64,000 nucleotides of DNA, taken from positions 62,001 to 126,000 of the forward strand of contig WGMM01000031.1 in the NCBI GenBank assembly GCA_016125085.1. The letters are read 5' to 3'. This DNA is from a bacterium (GTDB taxonomy: Bacteria > Planctomycetota > Planctomycetia > Isosphaerales > Isosphaeraceae). The translations under genes were made by a program, and so were the position numbers. Position 1 is the stretch's first letter; each line of letters starts with the position of its first letter. The notes beneath the pieces were generated by a model. That model did not search any database. It saw nothing but the letters and a program-made list of their open reading frames with translations, and was not told the DNA's origin. This document shows positions 33,117 to 43,816 of this stretch, in pieces.

Positions 33117-33851
33117 TCAAAGTGACCGCTTGGTGAGTTTTTCGGCTTCCTCGGCCATGTAAAGAACCCGGCCGCAGGATCGGCAGAAGACAAGCGTGTC
33201 GCAATTGATCAGGTCGTTGAGCATCTGCGAGGTAACTGACATGAAACAGCCGGTGCAGGCCCCTTCCTCGACGATCGCCAGCGCGTCAGCACCTTTCTGC
33301 CGAATGATCCGCTGATACTTGTCCCGCAGGTCGACCGGGATGATGGCCTCGGCCTCGGCGACGGCCTGAGAAAGCTCCGCCAGCTTGGCTTCGTCAGCGG
33401 GCCTGGCGTCCTCAGCCTGCTTCTGGAATGCCGCCAGATCGTCCTGGACTTTCTTCAGCTCGCCTTCCACGGCCTTGACGGCGGCTTCGCGCGTTTCGAT
33501 CTCAAGTTCGCAATCGATGATTTCGTCGTCGACCTTGTTGACCTGCGACTTGAGCACCGCGATCTCGTTCTGGATCGCCTTGTATTCGTCATTCTTCTTG
33601 ACCGACAGAAGTTTAGAAGCGTAATCGTCCATCTTCTGATGGATCGACTTCCGCTGGCTCTCTTTCGAAGCTTTGGTCACTTTGACCTGCTGGAGATCCT
33701 TTTTGGCCTTGTCCACGGCCTCCTGCTTCTTCGCGACCATCCCGCTGCGGGCCGCGACGGCTTTGGGTACGCCGACCAGCCTGTCTCGAATGGCTTTGGC
33801 CCGCTGGTGGAGGGAGTGGATCTCGCGGAGGGAATTGGCGGTCGTGGTCAT
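33117..33851 (-). CDS. coiled-coil protein with C-terminal C4 zinc ribbon
   Basis: 244 residues. Residues about 10-170 form a long antiparallel coiled coil (for example KKDLQQVKVTKASKESQRKS, EIAVLKSQVNKVDDEI, VEGELKKVQDDLAAFQKQ). The end holds a four-cysteine zinc ribbon: CTGC FMSV followed by CRSCGRVLY. This is the CT398/C4-type zinc-ribbon family (pfam zf-RING_7 type), whose chlamydial member was linked to type III secretion and flagellar proteins and which is otherwise of uncertain function, possibly nucleic-acid or sigma-54-associated. It lies between rpoD and trx on the same strand. Confidence 0.8.
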   Translation of the reverse strand: MTTTANSLREIHSLHQRAKAIRDRLVGVPKAVAARSGMVAKKQEAVDKAKKDLQQVKVTKASKESQRKSIHQKMDDYASKLLSVKKNDEYKAIQNEIAVLKSQVNKVDDEIIDCELEIETREAAVKAVEGELKKVQDDLAAFQKQAEDARPADEAKLAELSQAVAEAEAIIPVDLRDKYQRIIRQKGADALAIVEEGACTGCFMSVTSQMLNDLINCDTLVFCRSCGRVLYMAEEAEKLTKRSL

Positions 33852-33953
33852 GTCAGTTCAGCGCTCACAGGTCGACTTCCTGGCCATCCTGGCCCAATGA
33901 CGTAGCCGAATTCCGTTCCTGGCCGGTCATGACGACTCGCATCGTCGTATCCA

Positions 33954-33988
33954 CAAAAAAACGTCGATGACCCGAGGGTCATCGACGT
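33954..33988 (-). terminator. intrinsic terminator of rpoD
   Basis: ACGTCGATGACCC (33961-33973) pairs with GGGTCATCGACGT (33976-33988); on the minus strand the hairpin is followed by a run of seven or more T (the A-run at 33955-33961). It begins 12 bp after the rpoD stop and is the clearest terminator in the window. Confidence 0.85.
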
Positions 33989-33999
33989 CTGGCTTTCGG

Positions 34000-35691
<1,692 letters not shown>

Positions 35692-35741
35692 TTCGGAATC
35701 TCCTCGATGCATGAAGCGTTTCGACAGCGGGATGGGCTGAA

Positions 35742-37628
35742 TCACAGTGGCTTTGAGAACGTGGAGCCCAGAGGCGGCATGCCCCGGGCCAGCAGGCGAC
35801 GGATTTCCTGTCGGATCGAATCGTGGGTTTCCGGGTCTTCCGCCGCGTCGGTTTCCGCGAGAGCCCGCCTGAGATCGTCCAGCCGCATCTGCAGCGAACG
35901 ACGATCGAACTGGGCCAGAATCCCCTTCAGACGTTCCTCGCCACCGGCGGGAACCACCCCTTCCGGCATCGGTCCGGTATCGATCCAGTCCATGACCCTC
36001 TCGGCGAACGCTCGAACTTCGGGTTCGAGCCGTTCCACGACATTTCCGAAATCAGGAAATTCGCCGGAACGGTGCGTATCGTAAATCGCCTGGGTAATCA
36101 TTCGTAATGTCGGATGCCTCAACTCCGCGGCCAGGACACGGGATATCACCTGAGCCACGAGTTCCGGATTGTTCAGGAGAAGCTCGACGAATTCCCGCTC
36201 CAGAGGATCAGGATCGGGATCGCCCTCGAACTTCACATGCGTGACATCGATCGTCTGATCTCGACGCGTTTCACGTCTTGTCGCCTCCTTGCGATGTCGG
36301 TTCCACTCACGCTGGAGTTCAGCCACTGGAATTCTTAGGCGAAACGACAATCTGTCAAGAGCCATCGCCATTTTTACGCCAATTCCGTCACGACCGGTAC
36401 GAGGTGCCTTCGCGAAGATCGACAGGATCCACTGCACCGCCTGACGCGCCTGTTCCGAGTTCCTCAGATCATAACGGCTCTCGATCCGGTCGATCGCGAA
36501 ACTCAGCGGATCCTTGGCCCCGGCAAGCTCCGCCCGGAACGCATCCGCACCATGCTCCAGCAGGAAATCGCAGGGGTCCGCCCCGCCTGGCAGGCTCACA
36601 AGAGCCAGATCCACAGGATGACCCAGGAAAATCTCCAGGCATCGTTCCGCCGCCTTCTGGCCGGCTTCGTCACCGTCGAAAACGAGCACCACGCGATCGG
36701 CCATCTGCCGCAAGGCCGGCAAATGCTCGTCGCCAAGGGCCGTGCCCAGCGTGCCCACCACGTTCGCGATGCCCGCCTGATGCGCCGCCATGACGTCGGT
36801 GTAACCCTCCATCACGACCACTTCCCGGGCCGTTCTCGCCGCGTTCCGGGCCAGGTCCGCAGCATACAGAAGCTTCCGCTTATGGAAGATCGAAGTCTCC
36901 GGCGAGTTCACGTATTTGCCCACTCGCCGCCCCTGCTCCGCAAGGGCCCTGTCCCGTGCCGGCAGAACCCGGCCGCCGAAGCCGACCGTGCGGCCCAGAG
37001 AATCGTGAATCGGGAACATCAGTCGATCATGGAAGCGGTCGTACGTGCGGCCTTCGGCCTCAGCCAGAACACCGCTCTCCACAAGGACTTCCGCACTGAA
37101 TCCAGCACGCAGAGCCGCCGTTTTGATGCGCCCGGAATCGGCTGGCGAATAGCCGAGGGCGAATTGTTCGACGACGGACGGGCTCAAGCCACGTTCCGCC
37201 AGATATTCCAGAGCCCCTGTCTCTTGATCCAGTGCCGATCGATAGAATCCGGCGACCCATTCCAGAGCACGGTAGAGGTCCGATTTCGAAAGCCCCTCGG
37301 CAGCCGCCGACGCGGATTTCACACCGGGTTTTCGCTCGGGGAGCCGGATTCCGAGGCGGTCCGCAAGGATGCGAATCGCTTCGGGAAAATCGACCCGCTC
37401 ATAAAGGCGGACGAATTCGATGCAGTCGCCACCGGCCCCGCATGCCCAGCATTTGAAGGATTGCCGCTGCGGATTGATGTCCAGCGAAGGATTCCGGTCA
37501 TCGTGAAAAGGGCACAGAGCCTTGAACCGATTCCCTATGCGGTGAACCTGCAGGTACTGGCCCACAAGGGAAACGATATCGACCGTGTCCTTGATCTGTC
37601 GGATGATCGGATCGGAAGATGCGGACAC
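35742..37628 (-). CDS. dnaG: DNA primase
   Basis: 628 residues from the GTG at 37628, chosen because it has a GGGGG stretch at the right distance and gives MSASSDPIIRQIKDTVDIV, the usual primase start; a GTG 14 codons earlier is the alternative. N-terminal CHC2 zinc finger (CPFH...CWACG), catalytic core with EGYTDVMAAHQAG and VFDGDEAG (Toprim metal-binding Glu and Asp pair), and a C-terminal helicase-binding region. It makes RNA primers at the replication fork. Followed by rpoD; the rpsU gene that often leads this operon in other bacteria is not present upstream. Confidence 0.94.
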   Translation of the reverse strand: MSASSDPIIRQIKDTVDIVSLVGQYLQVHRIGNRFKALCPFHDDRNPSLDINPQRQSFKCWACGAGGDCIEFVRLYERVDFPEAIRILADRLGIRLPERKPGVKSASAAAEGLSKSDLYRALEWVAGFYRSALDQETGALEYLAERGLSPSVVEQFALGYSPADSGRIKTAALRAGFSAEVLVESGVLAEAEGRTYDRFHDRLMFPIHDSLGRTVGFGGRVLPARDRALAEQGRRVGKYVNSPETSIFHKRKLLYAADLARNAARTAREVVVMEGYTDVMAAHQAGIANVVGTLGTALGDEHLPALRQMADRVVLVFDGDEAGQKAAERCLEIFLGHPVDLALVSLPGGADPCDFLLEHGADAFRAELAGAKDPLSFAIDRIESRYDLRNSEQARQAVQWILSIFAKAPRTGRDGIGVKMAMALDRLSFRLRIPVAELQREWNRHRKEATRRETRRDQTIDVTHVKFEGDPDPDPLEREFVELLLNNPELVAQVISRVLAAELRHPTLRMITQAIYDTHRSGEFPDFGNVVERLEPEVRAFAERVMDWIDTGPMPEGVVPAGGEERLKGILAQFDRRSLQMRLDDLRRALAETDAAEDPETHDSIRQEIRRLLARGMPPLGSTFSKPL

Positions 37629-37747
37629 TAGAAACCCCCGAAGACATCGATCGAAATCGATGCCTTGCACGTTCGACTCGCCGTGGCTGCGATACGGGAT
37701 GCGACGCAGGAAACGCTGCGAGCCACTTCATTCGCCAGGACTGAGCA

Positions 37748-37776
37748 ACTATAGCCCCCGTGCCGGGCATGGTCAA
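37748..37776 (-). promoter_or_regulatory. sigma-70 promoter of dnaG-rpoD
   Basis: Minus-strand TTGACC (37776-37771) and TATAGT (37753-37748) with the optimal 17-bp spacer. Transcription would start near 37741, giving a leader of about 110 nt to the GTG at 37628. Confidence 0.7.
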
Positions 37777-38514
37777 GCGAACGTGCACCATCCGCACTGG
37801 CATCCGAAATGTCTGAGAAAATCAACTTTCATACCGAATTTTCAGCCATTTCGCCCCTCATGACCGGTACGACCCGCAACGTCAGGCAGGGGCTTGAAAT
37901 GTCTCAGAAACCAAGTGTCCGAACAGGGTCCGAACCAGGTTCGAAAAATCAGTTCTGGTGTCCGAAAACTTGAAGTCGACGAACGGGTCCTGGGCCTTCG
38001 CCGATCTTACCTCAACTCGTATCGACCATTCACGCCTGGCAACTTCGGCAAAAGAGGGAATTTAATTCGGAAAAATAAAGCTGGACGCCTGAGTCGAGAT
38101 ATCCGGAAATCCTGCCAATACGATCGAACGGATAGCGGGGCAGACATGATGTATTGGAAATCCCACTGCCAATACACCTGGATGAGCTGAAGACATTCCA
38201 CTTTGTTCCAATCACCCAAAACCCTGTTTACACAACACTTACAAACCCATTACAAACCCGGTTTCGAGCAGAATCCGGGCTTGATCGCCCGACCCGAAAT
38301 ACTGCCTGACCGGCATTGTCTCGATCTGCGGAACAGGGACCGGAATCGCCACAGGCGAATCGACCGGATTGACCTGTCGCAAAACGGACCGATCGTTATG
38401 ATTTCGTTCGATCGCCGTGAATTCGCCAGCTTCTGGCGGTCGATCCTGAATGAACACGATGGACAGTTCGTTCCCCTCTCAACCGACCTCGGCAATCGCC
38501 GAAATGGTGCGATC
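37777..38514. other. intergenic region upstream of dnaG and the DUF1571 gene
   Basis: About 740 bp with lower GC than the flanks, notably 38040-38110. Several open frames cross it but none has coding character. It contains an 11-bp tandem direct repeat TTACAAACCC(A/G) at 38239-38260 and imperfectly repeated GTGTCCGAA elements near 37915 and 37957. No DnaA-box cluster or tRNA is visible. It presumably carries the promoter of the DUF1571 gene. Confidence 0.4.
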
Positions 38515-39444
38515 ATGATGCGTCATGCACAAAAGAGCGCGACGGAGCGCGCATCTGATCGTCGCAGGATTTTGAAGTTGCTGGCACTGGCCCCGATATC
38601 GCGGGGGCTGGGAGCCTCTTACGCGAACGCCGACGAACGGGCTGCGAACCCGGAAGCGGTTACGGATACGAAGGTTGCGGCAATCGAAGCTTCAACGGCA
38701 TCGATCCCCCGTACCGATCGGCCGCAGGCCCTGCCGGCCGAGGAATTGAAATCCGCTTCGAGTTCGCTCGAAGAGGCGCTGGAGATTATCTCCGAAGCCA
38801 ACCGGTCGATCGCTCAAGTTCAGGATTATGTCTGCGAATTCGTCAAACAGGAGCGAATCGGCGGCAGTCTGCTCAAGCCGCAAGTGATTCGCATGAAGGC
38901 GCGAACCAAACCTCAGTGCATCTATTTCTCGTTCCAGACCGTGCATCAGGGGCGTGAGGCGATCTACCATCCCACGCGTTTCGCAGAGAAGATCGTCGCG
39001 CACGAGGGCGGCTGGAAGGGCTATGTCGCGGGCACGATGCATCTGGACCCTAAAGGCCGCATGGCGATGTCGGACAATCGGCATCCTGTGACTCAGGCCG
39101 GCCTTGACAAGATGATCGCCCGAATTCACGACAACTGGCACCAGCATCTTCAGCCACAGCATGTCGTGAAAATCGAGCGAGGAGTGGTGATCGACAACCG
39201 GTCGACGACGCTCGTCCAGACCCGCCATGGCCGCAAGGAAGACGAATTCGAATATCACATCGTACAGCTTTATTTCGATGACGAGCATCGGCTGCCGGTA
39301 CGGTTCGTAGGCTATGACTGGCCGCACCGGATCAACGAGGCTCCTCCGCTCGTGGAGGATTACCGGTTCCGCAACCTGCGGCTGAACGTAGGCTTGAGCG
39401 AGCAGGACTTCGATCCGAAAAACCCGGCGTACAAATTCGAGTGA
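38515..39444 (+). CDS. DUF1571 family exported protein with Tat-like leader
   Basis: About 309 residues from the ATG at 38515; the open frame continues 104 codons upstream, but that part is atypical, while RASDRRRILKLLALAPI ... GASYANA shortly after 38515 looks like a twin-arginine signal. ATG at 38398 is an alternative. The mature domain shows the DUF1571 pattern: VQDYVCEFVKQERIGGSL, IRMKARTKPQCIYFSF, HQGREAIYHP, MHLDPKGRMAM and RHPVTQAGLDKMI, ending in VRFVGYDWP. The fold may be LolA-like. The function is unknown; the family is common in planctomycetes. Confidence 0.78.
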   Translation: MMRHAQKSATERASDRRRILKLLALAPISRGLGASYANADERAANPEAVTDTKVAAIEASTASIPRTDRPQALPAEELKSASSSLEEALEIISEANRSIAQVQDYVCEFVKQERIGGSLLKPQVIRMKARTKPQCIYFSFQTVHQGREAIYHPTRFAEKIVAHEGGWKGYVAGTMHLDPKGRMAMSDNRHPVTQAGLDKMIARIHDNWHQHLQPQHVVKIERGVVIDNRSTTLVQTRHGRKEDEFEYHIVQLYFDDEHRLPVRFVGYDWPHRINEAPPLVEDYRFRNLRLNVGLSEQDFDPKNPAYKFE

Positions 39445-39806
39445 GGCCGAACGAAGACAAAATGGCTGCTTGCGGATCGGAATCGGCAACGATTCCGATC
39501 TTCGCTTTGGGAGCGAATCGTCCGGCAAGTTGAGCGCATGGTTCCGAAAGGCTTCTTACCTGTCGAGCCCCTTGTACTGCAACGAGTTACAGAAATGCGT
39601 CCAAGCCACCGCATCCAAGACGCCGATTCACTGGATGTCGCCTAATTTCCACGCTTTTTTTTCGCTCGATCGATCTTGGCAGATCCGGCAGAGCTGAGTA
39701 GTATGAAACTTCTACGAACCGTGAATAAATCGGTCACGAAAGTCCGAGCTTGCGGATGCAGGTCGATCGAATATCGGGATCGCCGAGCTAAGGAAGGAAA
39801 GCGATC
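39445..39806. other. intergenic region before rimI
   Basis: 362 bp with no credible gene. It contains an eight-T run near 39653-39662 without a strong hairpin, and the promoter at 39676-39704 that fits the rimI-folP-proA transcription unit. Confidence 0.5.
39676..39704 (+). promoter_or_regulatory. possible sigma-70 promoter of rimI-folP-proA
   Basis: TTGGCA at 39676-39681 and TAGTAT at 39699-39704, spacer 17 bp. The start would be near 39711, about 95 nt before the rimI ATG. Confidence 0.5.
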
Positions 39807-40313
39807 ATGAACACTTCGGGTACGTTCAAGGCGCCTTGCCAGGTTCATATTCGTTGGATGATCCGTCGCGACATGCCGCAAGTTCTCGAGATCGAGTCCA
39901 GCCGTCAGCCTTCGGCCTGGACGGAAGATGATTTCCTGAGAGTGCTGCGTCAACGTAACTGCATCGGGATGGTCGCCGAATGCGACGACCGGATCGTCGG
40001 TTACATGATCTACGAACTGAACAAGTACAAGCTGCAGATTCTGAACTTCGCCGTGCACGAAGAATTTCGTCGCCGGTCGGTCGCTTCGCAGATGGCTTCG
40101 AAGCTCATCGGCAAGCTCTCCAGCCACCGACGCACGAAGATCACGCTGTTCGTTCGCGAGTCGAACCTGTCCGCCCAATTGTTCTTCCGGTCCAGCGGCT
40201 TCAAGGCCATGGAAATCGCGCACGATCACTTCGAAGACACAGGCGAAGACGCCTACGTCATGCAGTACGTGCATAAAGATCCTGTAGAGAAACGTCAGCT
40301 GCGCGCTGGCTGA
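39807..40313 (+). CDS. rimI: GNAT acetyltransferase, RimI (ribosomal protein S18 N-alanine acetyltransferase) type
   Basis: 168 residues, ATG preceded by AAGGAAAG. GNAT fold: IRWMIRRDMPQVLEIE at the start, VGYMIYEL (strand 4), ILNFAVHEEFRRRSVASQMASK (motif A, acetyl-CoA pyrophosphate loop with RRRSVAS in place of the usual RxxGxG/A), LFVRESNLSAQLFFRSSGF (motif B) typical of RimI. It would acetylate the N-terminus of S18 or a related substrate. The loop carries Ser where RimI usually has Gly, a small deviation. Thirty bases upstream of folP. Confidence 0.8.
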   Translation: MNTSGTFKAPCQVHIRWMIRRDMPQVLEIESSRQPSAWTEDDFLRVLRQRNCIGMVAECDDRIVGYMIYELNKYKLQILNFAVHEEFRRRSVASQMASKLIGKLSSHRRTKITLFVRESNLSAQLFFRSSGFKAMEIAHDHFEDTGEDAYVMQYVHKDPVEKRQLRAG

Positions 40314-40343
40314 TTCCCTCCCTCCTGCCCGACTCGCCGTTCC

Positions 40344-41198
40344 ATGCCCGAGATTTGGACATCCATAGATCGCCCCTTGCTGCGAAGCGACGGCCGATGC
40401 TCGGTCATGTCAATCGTAAACGTCACACCAGACAGCTTTTCCGACGGCTCACGCCTTTCGGACGCTGAAACCGCATTCCGATATGCCTCGCAATGCCTGG
40501 ACGAGGGTGCCGACATCCTCGACATCGGTGGCGAGTCGACCAGGCCTTTCGCCGAACCGGTGCCGCTCGAAGAGGAATGGACCAGGGTCGGCCCGGTGCT
40601 CGAACTGCTGCACGAACGTTTGCCGGTAGCGATCGTATCGATCGACACCCGCAAGCCGGAAATCGCCCGCCGGGCGCTTGCTTCAGGGGCTCGAATCGTT
40701 AACGACATCACTGGGTGCGACCCGCAGGGAGAGATGCCGCACGTCGTCGCCGAAGCTGGTGCGGGAATCGTGATCATGCACATGCAGGGCACGCCTGAAA
40801 CGATGCAGGTGGAGCCGAAGTATCAGGACGTGGTGGGCGAAATCCTCGATTTTCTGGCCGATCGTGTCCGTGCCGCGATGAAAGCTGGGATCCCGGCCGA
40901 AAGGATTGCGATTGATCCGGGGATAGGGTTCGGCAAAACGCTCGAACAGAATCTGGAGATTCTCCGGAGTCTCGACCGGTTCCGGAAATTGGGTCATGCC
41001 GTGTTGATCGGAACGAGCCGAAAACGGATGATCGGGGAATTGACCGGACGTGGCGTCAGCGATCGCACCTCAGGCAGTGTGGCATCGGTGCTATTCGCCG
41101 CGAGCCGTGGTGCGGCCGTCGCAAGGGTGCACGATGTCGCGGCAACTGTCGACGCCCTCAGGGTCTGGCACGCATTGGAGCAGTCTCATGTCGGGTAA
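40344..41198 (+). CDS. folP: dihydropteroate synthase
   Basis: 284 residues. All family blocks are present: IVNVTPDSFSDGS (pterin pocket Asn), GADILDIGGESTRP, VSIDTRKPEIARRAL, IVNDITGCDP, MHMQGTPETMQ and IDPGIGFGKTLEQNLE, ending with the RVHDVAATVDALRV helix. It condenses 6-hydroxymethyl-dihydropterin pyrophosphate with p-aminobenzoate in folate synthesis, on a TIM barrel; target of sulphonamides. Its last 11 bases overlap proA, indicating coupled translation. Confidence 0.94.
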   Translation: MPEIWTSIDRPLLRSDGRCSVMSIVNVTPDSFSDGSRLSDAETAFRYASQCLDEGADILDIGGESTRPFAEPVPLEEEWTRVGPVLELLHERLPVAIVSIDTRKPEIARRALASGARIVNDITGCDPQGEMPHVVAEAGAGIVIMHMQGTPETMQVEPKYQDVVGEILDFLADRVRAAMKAGIPAERIAIDPGIGFGKTLEQNLEILRSLDRFRKLGHAVLIGTSRKRMIGELTGRGVSDRTSGSVASVLFAASRGAAVARVHDVAATVDALRVWHALEQSHVG

Positions 41199-42492
41199 TG
41201 TCGCGGCAGGTTCGGGCACCCATTTCGGCCGGGAACACCCGTTATGGACGGAATGCCGGGTTCTGGCGGAACGTGCGGCCGAAGCTTCGCGATTCATGGC
41301 GACGACGTCGGGTGCCGCTCGCAATGGCTGGCTGCACCGAGCCGCCGCCGAATTGAGAGCCCGAAAGGACGACATTCTCGCCGCCAATCAGCACGATGTG
41401 GACGCAGCCCCTGGTTTCGGCCTGAATGCCGCTGCGATCGATCGCCTGAGGCTGGACGGTCACAGGCTCGAGCTGATCGCCCGCGCTGTCGAGGAAGTCG
41501 CCGCCCTGCCCGACCCTGTCGGTGAAGTGATTCACGGCGGACGACGCCCGAACGGGCTTGAGGTAAGCCAGATCCGAGTGCCGCTGGGCGTAATTTTCAT
41601 GATCTACGAAAGCCGGCCGAACGTGACGGTCGATGCCGCTTCGCTCTGCGTAAAAAGCGGCAACGCCTGCATCCTCAGAGGCGGCAAGGAGGCGATCCAT
41701 ACCAACAGGGCATTTCACCAGGTATTGGCCGATTCGCTGGAAATCTCAGGTCTTCCGCGTGATGCCGTCGGCTTCGTGCCGACGACCGACCGCGACGCCG
41801 TCGGAATCCTGCTCGGCATGAACGACAAGATCGACATGGCGATCCCCCGGGGCGGCCCCGGGCTGATTCAGCGGGTGAGCCACGATGCGACGATGCCCGT
41901 GCTCAAGCATGATGCCGGAATCTGCCACGTTTATGTGGACAAGTCCGCGGAAATCCCGATGGCGACGGATATCGTCGTGAACGCCAAGGCCCAGCGGCCT
42001 GCCGTCTGCAACGCGGCGGAGACTCTGCTCGTTCATCGTGAGATCGCGCACAGTTTCCTGCCTGTAGCTTGCGATGCTCTTTTCGCCGCGGGGGTGGAGC
42101 TTCGGGGTGACGACGCCGCCAGAGCCATCGTGCCGATGATCGTTCCGGCGAGTCCCGCCGACTGGGACACCGAGTACGGCGAAAAGATCCTGAACGTCGC
42201 TGTGGTCACCGACCTCGAAGCCGGTCTCGAACATATCCGGCGTCATTCTTCGAAACACACGGAAGCGATCGTCACCAGCGACATTCGAGCAGCCCAGCGG
42301 TTCGTCGCTGGCGTAGACTCATCCGCCGTCATGGTCAACGCTTCCACCCGGTTCAACGATGGCGGCGAACTTGGCCTGGGTGCCGAAATCGGCATCAGTA
42401 CGGACAAGTTCCACGCCCGCGGGCCGTGCGGACTGACCGAACTGACTACGACGAAATGGATCGTGATCGGTCAGGGGCATATCCGGAACTGA
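41188..42492 (+). CDS. proA: gamma-glutamyl phosphate reductase
   Basis: 434 residues from the ATG at 41188, with TTGGAG seven bases upstream; a longer frame overlaps folP and is rejected. Aldehyde dehydrogenase superfamily, with VPLGVIFMIYESRPNVTVD, LCVKSGNACILRGGKEA, MAIPRGGPGLI, NAKAQRPAVCNAAETLLVH (catalytic Cys) and STRFNDGGELGLGAEIGIST. NADPH-dependent reduction of gamma-glutamyl phosphate in proline synthesis. proB is not adjacent. Confidence 0.94.
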   Translation: MSGNVAAGSGTHFGREHPLWTECRVLAERAAEASRFMATTSGAARNGWLHRAAAELRARKDDILAANQHDVDAAPGFGLNAAAIDRLRLDGHRLELIARAVEEVAALPDPVGEVIHGGRRPNGLEVSQIRVPLGVIFMIYESRPNVTVDAASLCVKSGNACILRGGKEAIHTNRAFHQVLADSLEISGLPRDAVGFVPTTDRDAVGILLGMNDKIDMAIPRGGPGLIQRVSHDATMPVLKHDAGICHVYVDKSAEIPMATDIVVNAKAQRPAVCNAAETLLVHREIAHSFLPVACDALFAAGVELRGDDAARAIVPMIVPASPADWDTEYGEKILNVAVVTDLEAGLEHIRRHSSKHTEAIVTSDIRAAQRFVAGVDSSAVMVNASTRFNDGGELGLGAEIGISTDKFHARGPCGLTELTTTKWIVIGQGHIRN

Positions 42493-42545
42493 GAGGACAA
42501 GCTCCAGCCGAACAGGGAGTTAGCACGAATCCACCGGGTTTCGGA

Positions 42546-43724
42546 TCAAAGAGAAACACGTTTCGATGCGGAGACCCGGTTCGGGCTCCAGCGGGCGATG
42601 TCATAATCGCACATGCCGGTTTCGCAAAGGTCCGCGATGATCCGGCCAATGAGTGGCCCGAATTTGAAGCCATGTCCGGAACACGGTGACATCAGGATCA
42701 CGCGAGGGTGGCGGTCGATCGCACCGACTCGAAACTCTTCGTCTCGTGTCATCGTATAGAGACAAGTCCTTGCATCGGTCCGTTCGGCGTCGGCCCAGCT
42801 CGGTAGGAACTGATCGAGGAACGACTTGACCGGGGCCCAGTCCGATTCGGAGATCTTGCGTTCGACCCTGTCCGGATCACACGCCGGCCCACCGTGACGC
42901 GCCACTTTCACACCCAGATCGCTAAGGGCGGGCAGGGAGTAGAAGAGATCCAGCTCGTCCTGACCGTCCGAGATCATAACCGGCCATCGCCCCGGGCGGA
43001 AGTCGTCGAGGTTCGGCGGCTTCAGGTGGAAAATACACTGGCGGGTCACCTCCATGGATCGCGTTTCCCTGGTCAGCAGCGACTTGACCCATGGTCCTGC
43101 GGCGACGACCAGTTTTTCGGCCTCGATACGTTCCTGATTGGCCCCGATGACGACGGGATTTGCGCCGTCCAGGTCAAGCGAAGCGACTTCGAACCCTTCG
43201 CGAAGCTCGAATTGCGATCCTGCGATACGTGAAGCAAGTTCCACCAGGAGTCGCAGGGCCTTGGCTGCGAGCAACACGCCAGCCGTGGGTTCGAACACGG
43301 AAACGTATCCGTTCGGCAAAGTCAACGCGGGGTAGATTTTGCGAACTTCGCTCGGCGATAGGTTCCGGCATGGGACGTCGAGATGCCTCAGGTTTCCGAG
43401 GACCCGAGGTACGAACTGGCTGTCAGCGGGCCCGAACGAAAGGGCACCAGTGCGGACGAATAGTGTCGAACCGGTATCGGCTTCAAGTTTGGTCCATGCC
43501 CGGAACGCGTCGGGCATCAGTGAGGCATAGAACGGATCCGAATAACTGTAACGGATGATCCGCGACTCGCCATGCGAGCTGCCGAGATCGTGACCGACGC
43601 GATGACGTTCCAGAAGGATGACCGGCAACCCCCGTGCGGCCAGAGCACAAGCGGCCGAGGCACCCATGATGCCCGCGCCCAGAACGACGATCGGGCGTTT
43701 CGCCGCGGTTCGGATTCGAGACAT
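42546..43724 (-). CDS. FAD-dependent amine oxidase of the monomeric sarcosine oxidase / SolA type
   Basis: 392 residues. N-terminal Rossmann motif IVVLGAGIMGASAACALAAR with ERHRVGHDLGSSHGESRIIR, the FAD-binding segment of the MSOX family. TCLYTMTRDEEFRVG contains the Cys that carries the covalent flavin in monomeric sarcosine oxidase and N-methyltryptophan oxidase, and SPCSGHGFKFGPLIGRI is the matching C-terminal motif. It probably oxidises an N-methyl amino acid to the amino acid, formaldehyde and H2O2. Substrate is not certain. Convergent with proA, 53 bp between stops. Confidence 0.85.
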   Translation of the reverse strand: MSRIRTAAKRPIVVLGAGIMGASAACALAARGLPVILLERHRVGHDLGSSHGESRIIRYSYSDPFYASLMPDAFRAWTKLEADTGSTLFVRTGALSFGPADSQFVPRVLGNLRHLDVPCRNLSPSEVRKIYPALTLPNGYVSVFEPTAGVLLAAKALRLLVELASRIAGSQFELREGFEVASLDLDGANPVVIGANQERIEAEKLVVAAGPWVKSLLTRETRSMEVTRQCIFHLKPPNLDDFRPGRWPVMISDGQDELDLFYSLPALSDLGVKVARHGGPACDPDRVERKISESDWAPVKSFLDQFLPSWADAERTDARTCLYTMTRDEEFRVGAIDRHPRVILMSPCSGHGFKFGPLIGRIIADLCETGMCDYDIARWSPNRVSASKRVSL

Positions 43725-43816
43725 GGCCCTACCTCATTTCGGTTCGCCAGGCGCCGGGAAAGATCTATCGATTCGGCAACGGGATCCTCAGGGTCGATCG
43801 ACTCTCAGGCTCGCCG

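Noticed and set aside
37910..37985. tRNA-like GGTTCGAA element
   Set aside because: No acceptor or anticodon stem can be drawn around it; repeated TCCGAA words explain the resemblance.
38203..38514. Upstream extension of the DUF1571 gene
   Set aside because: In frame, but low-complexity Arg/Asp-rich sequence (NRDRNRHRRIDRIDL) lacking homology; a Tat-like leader begins later.
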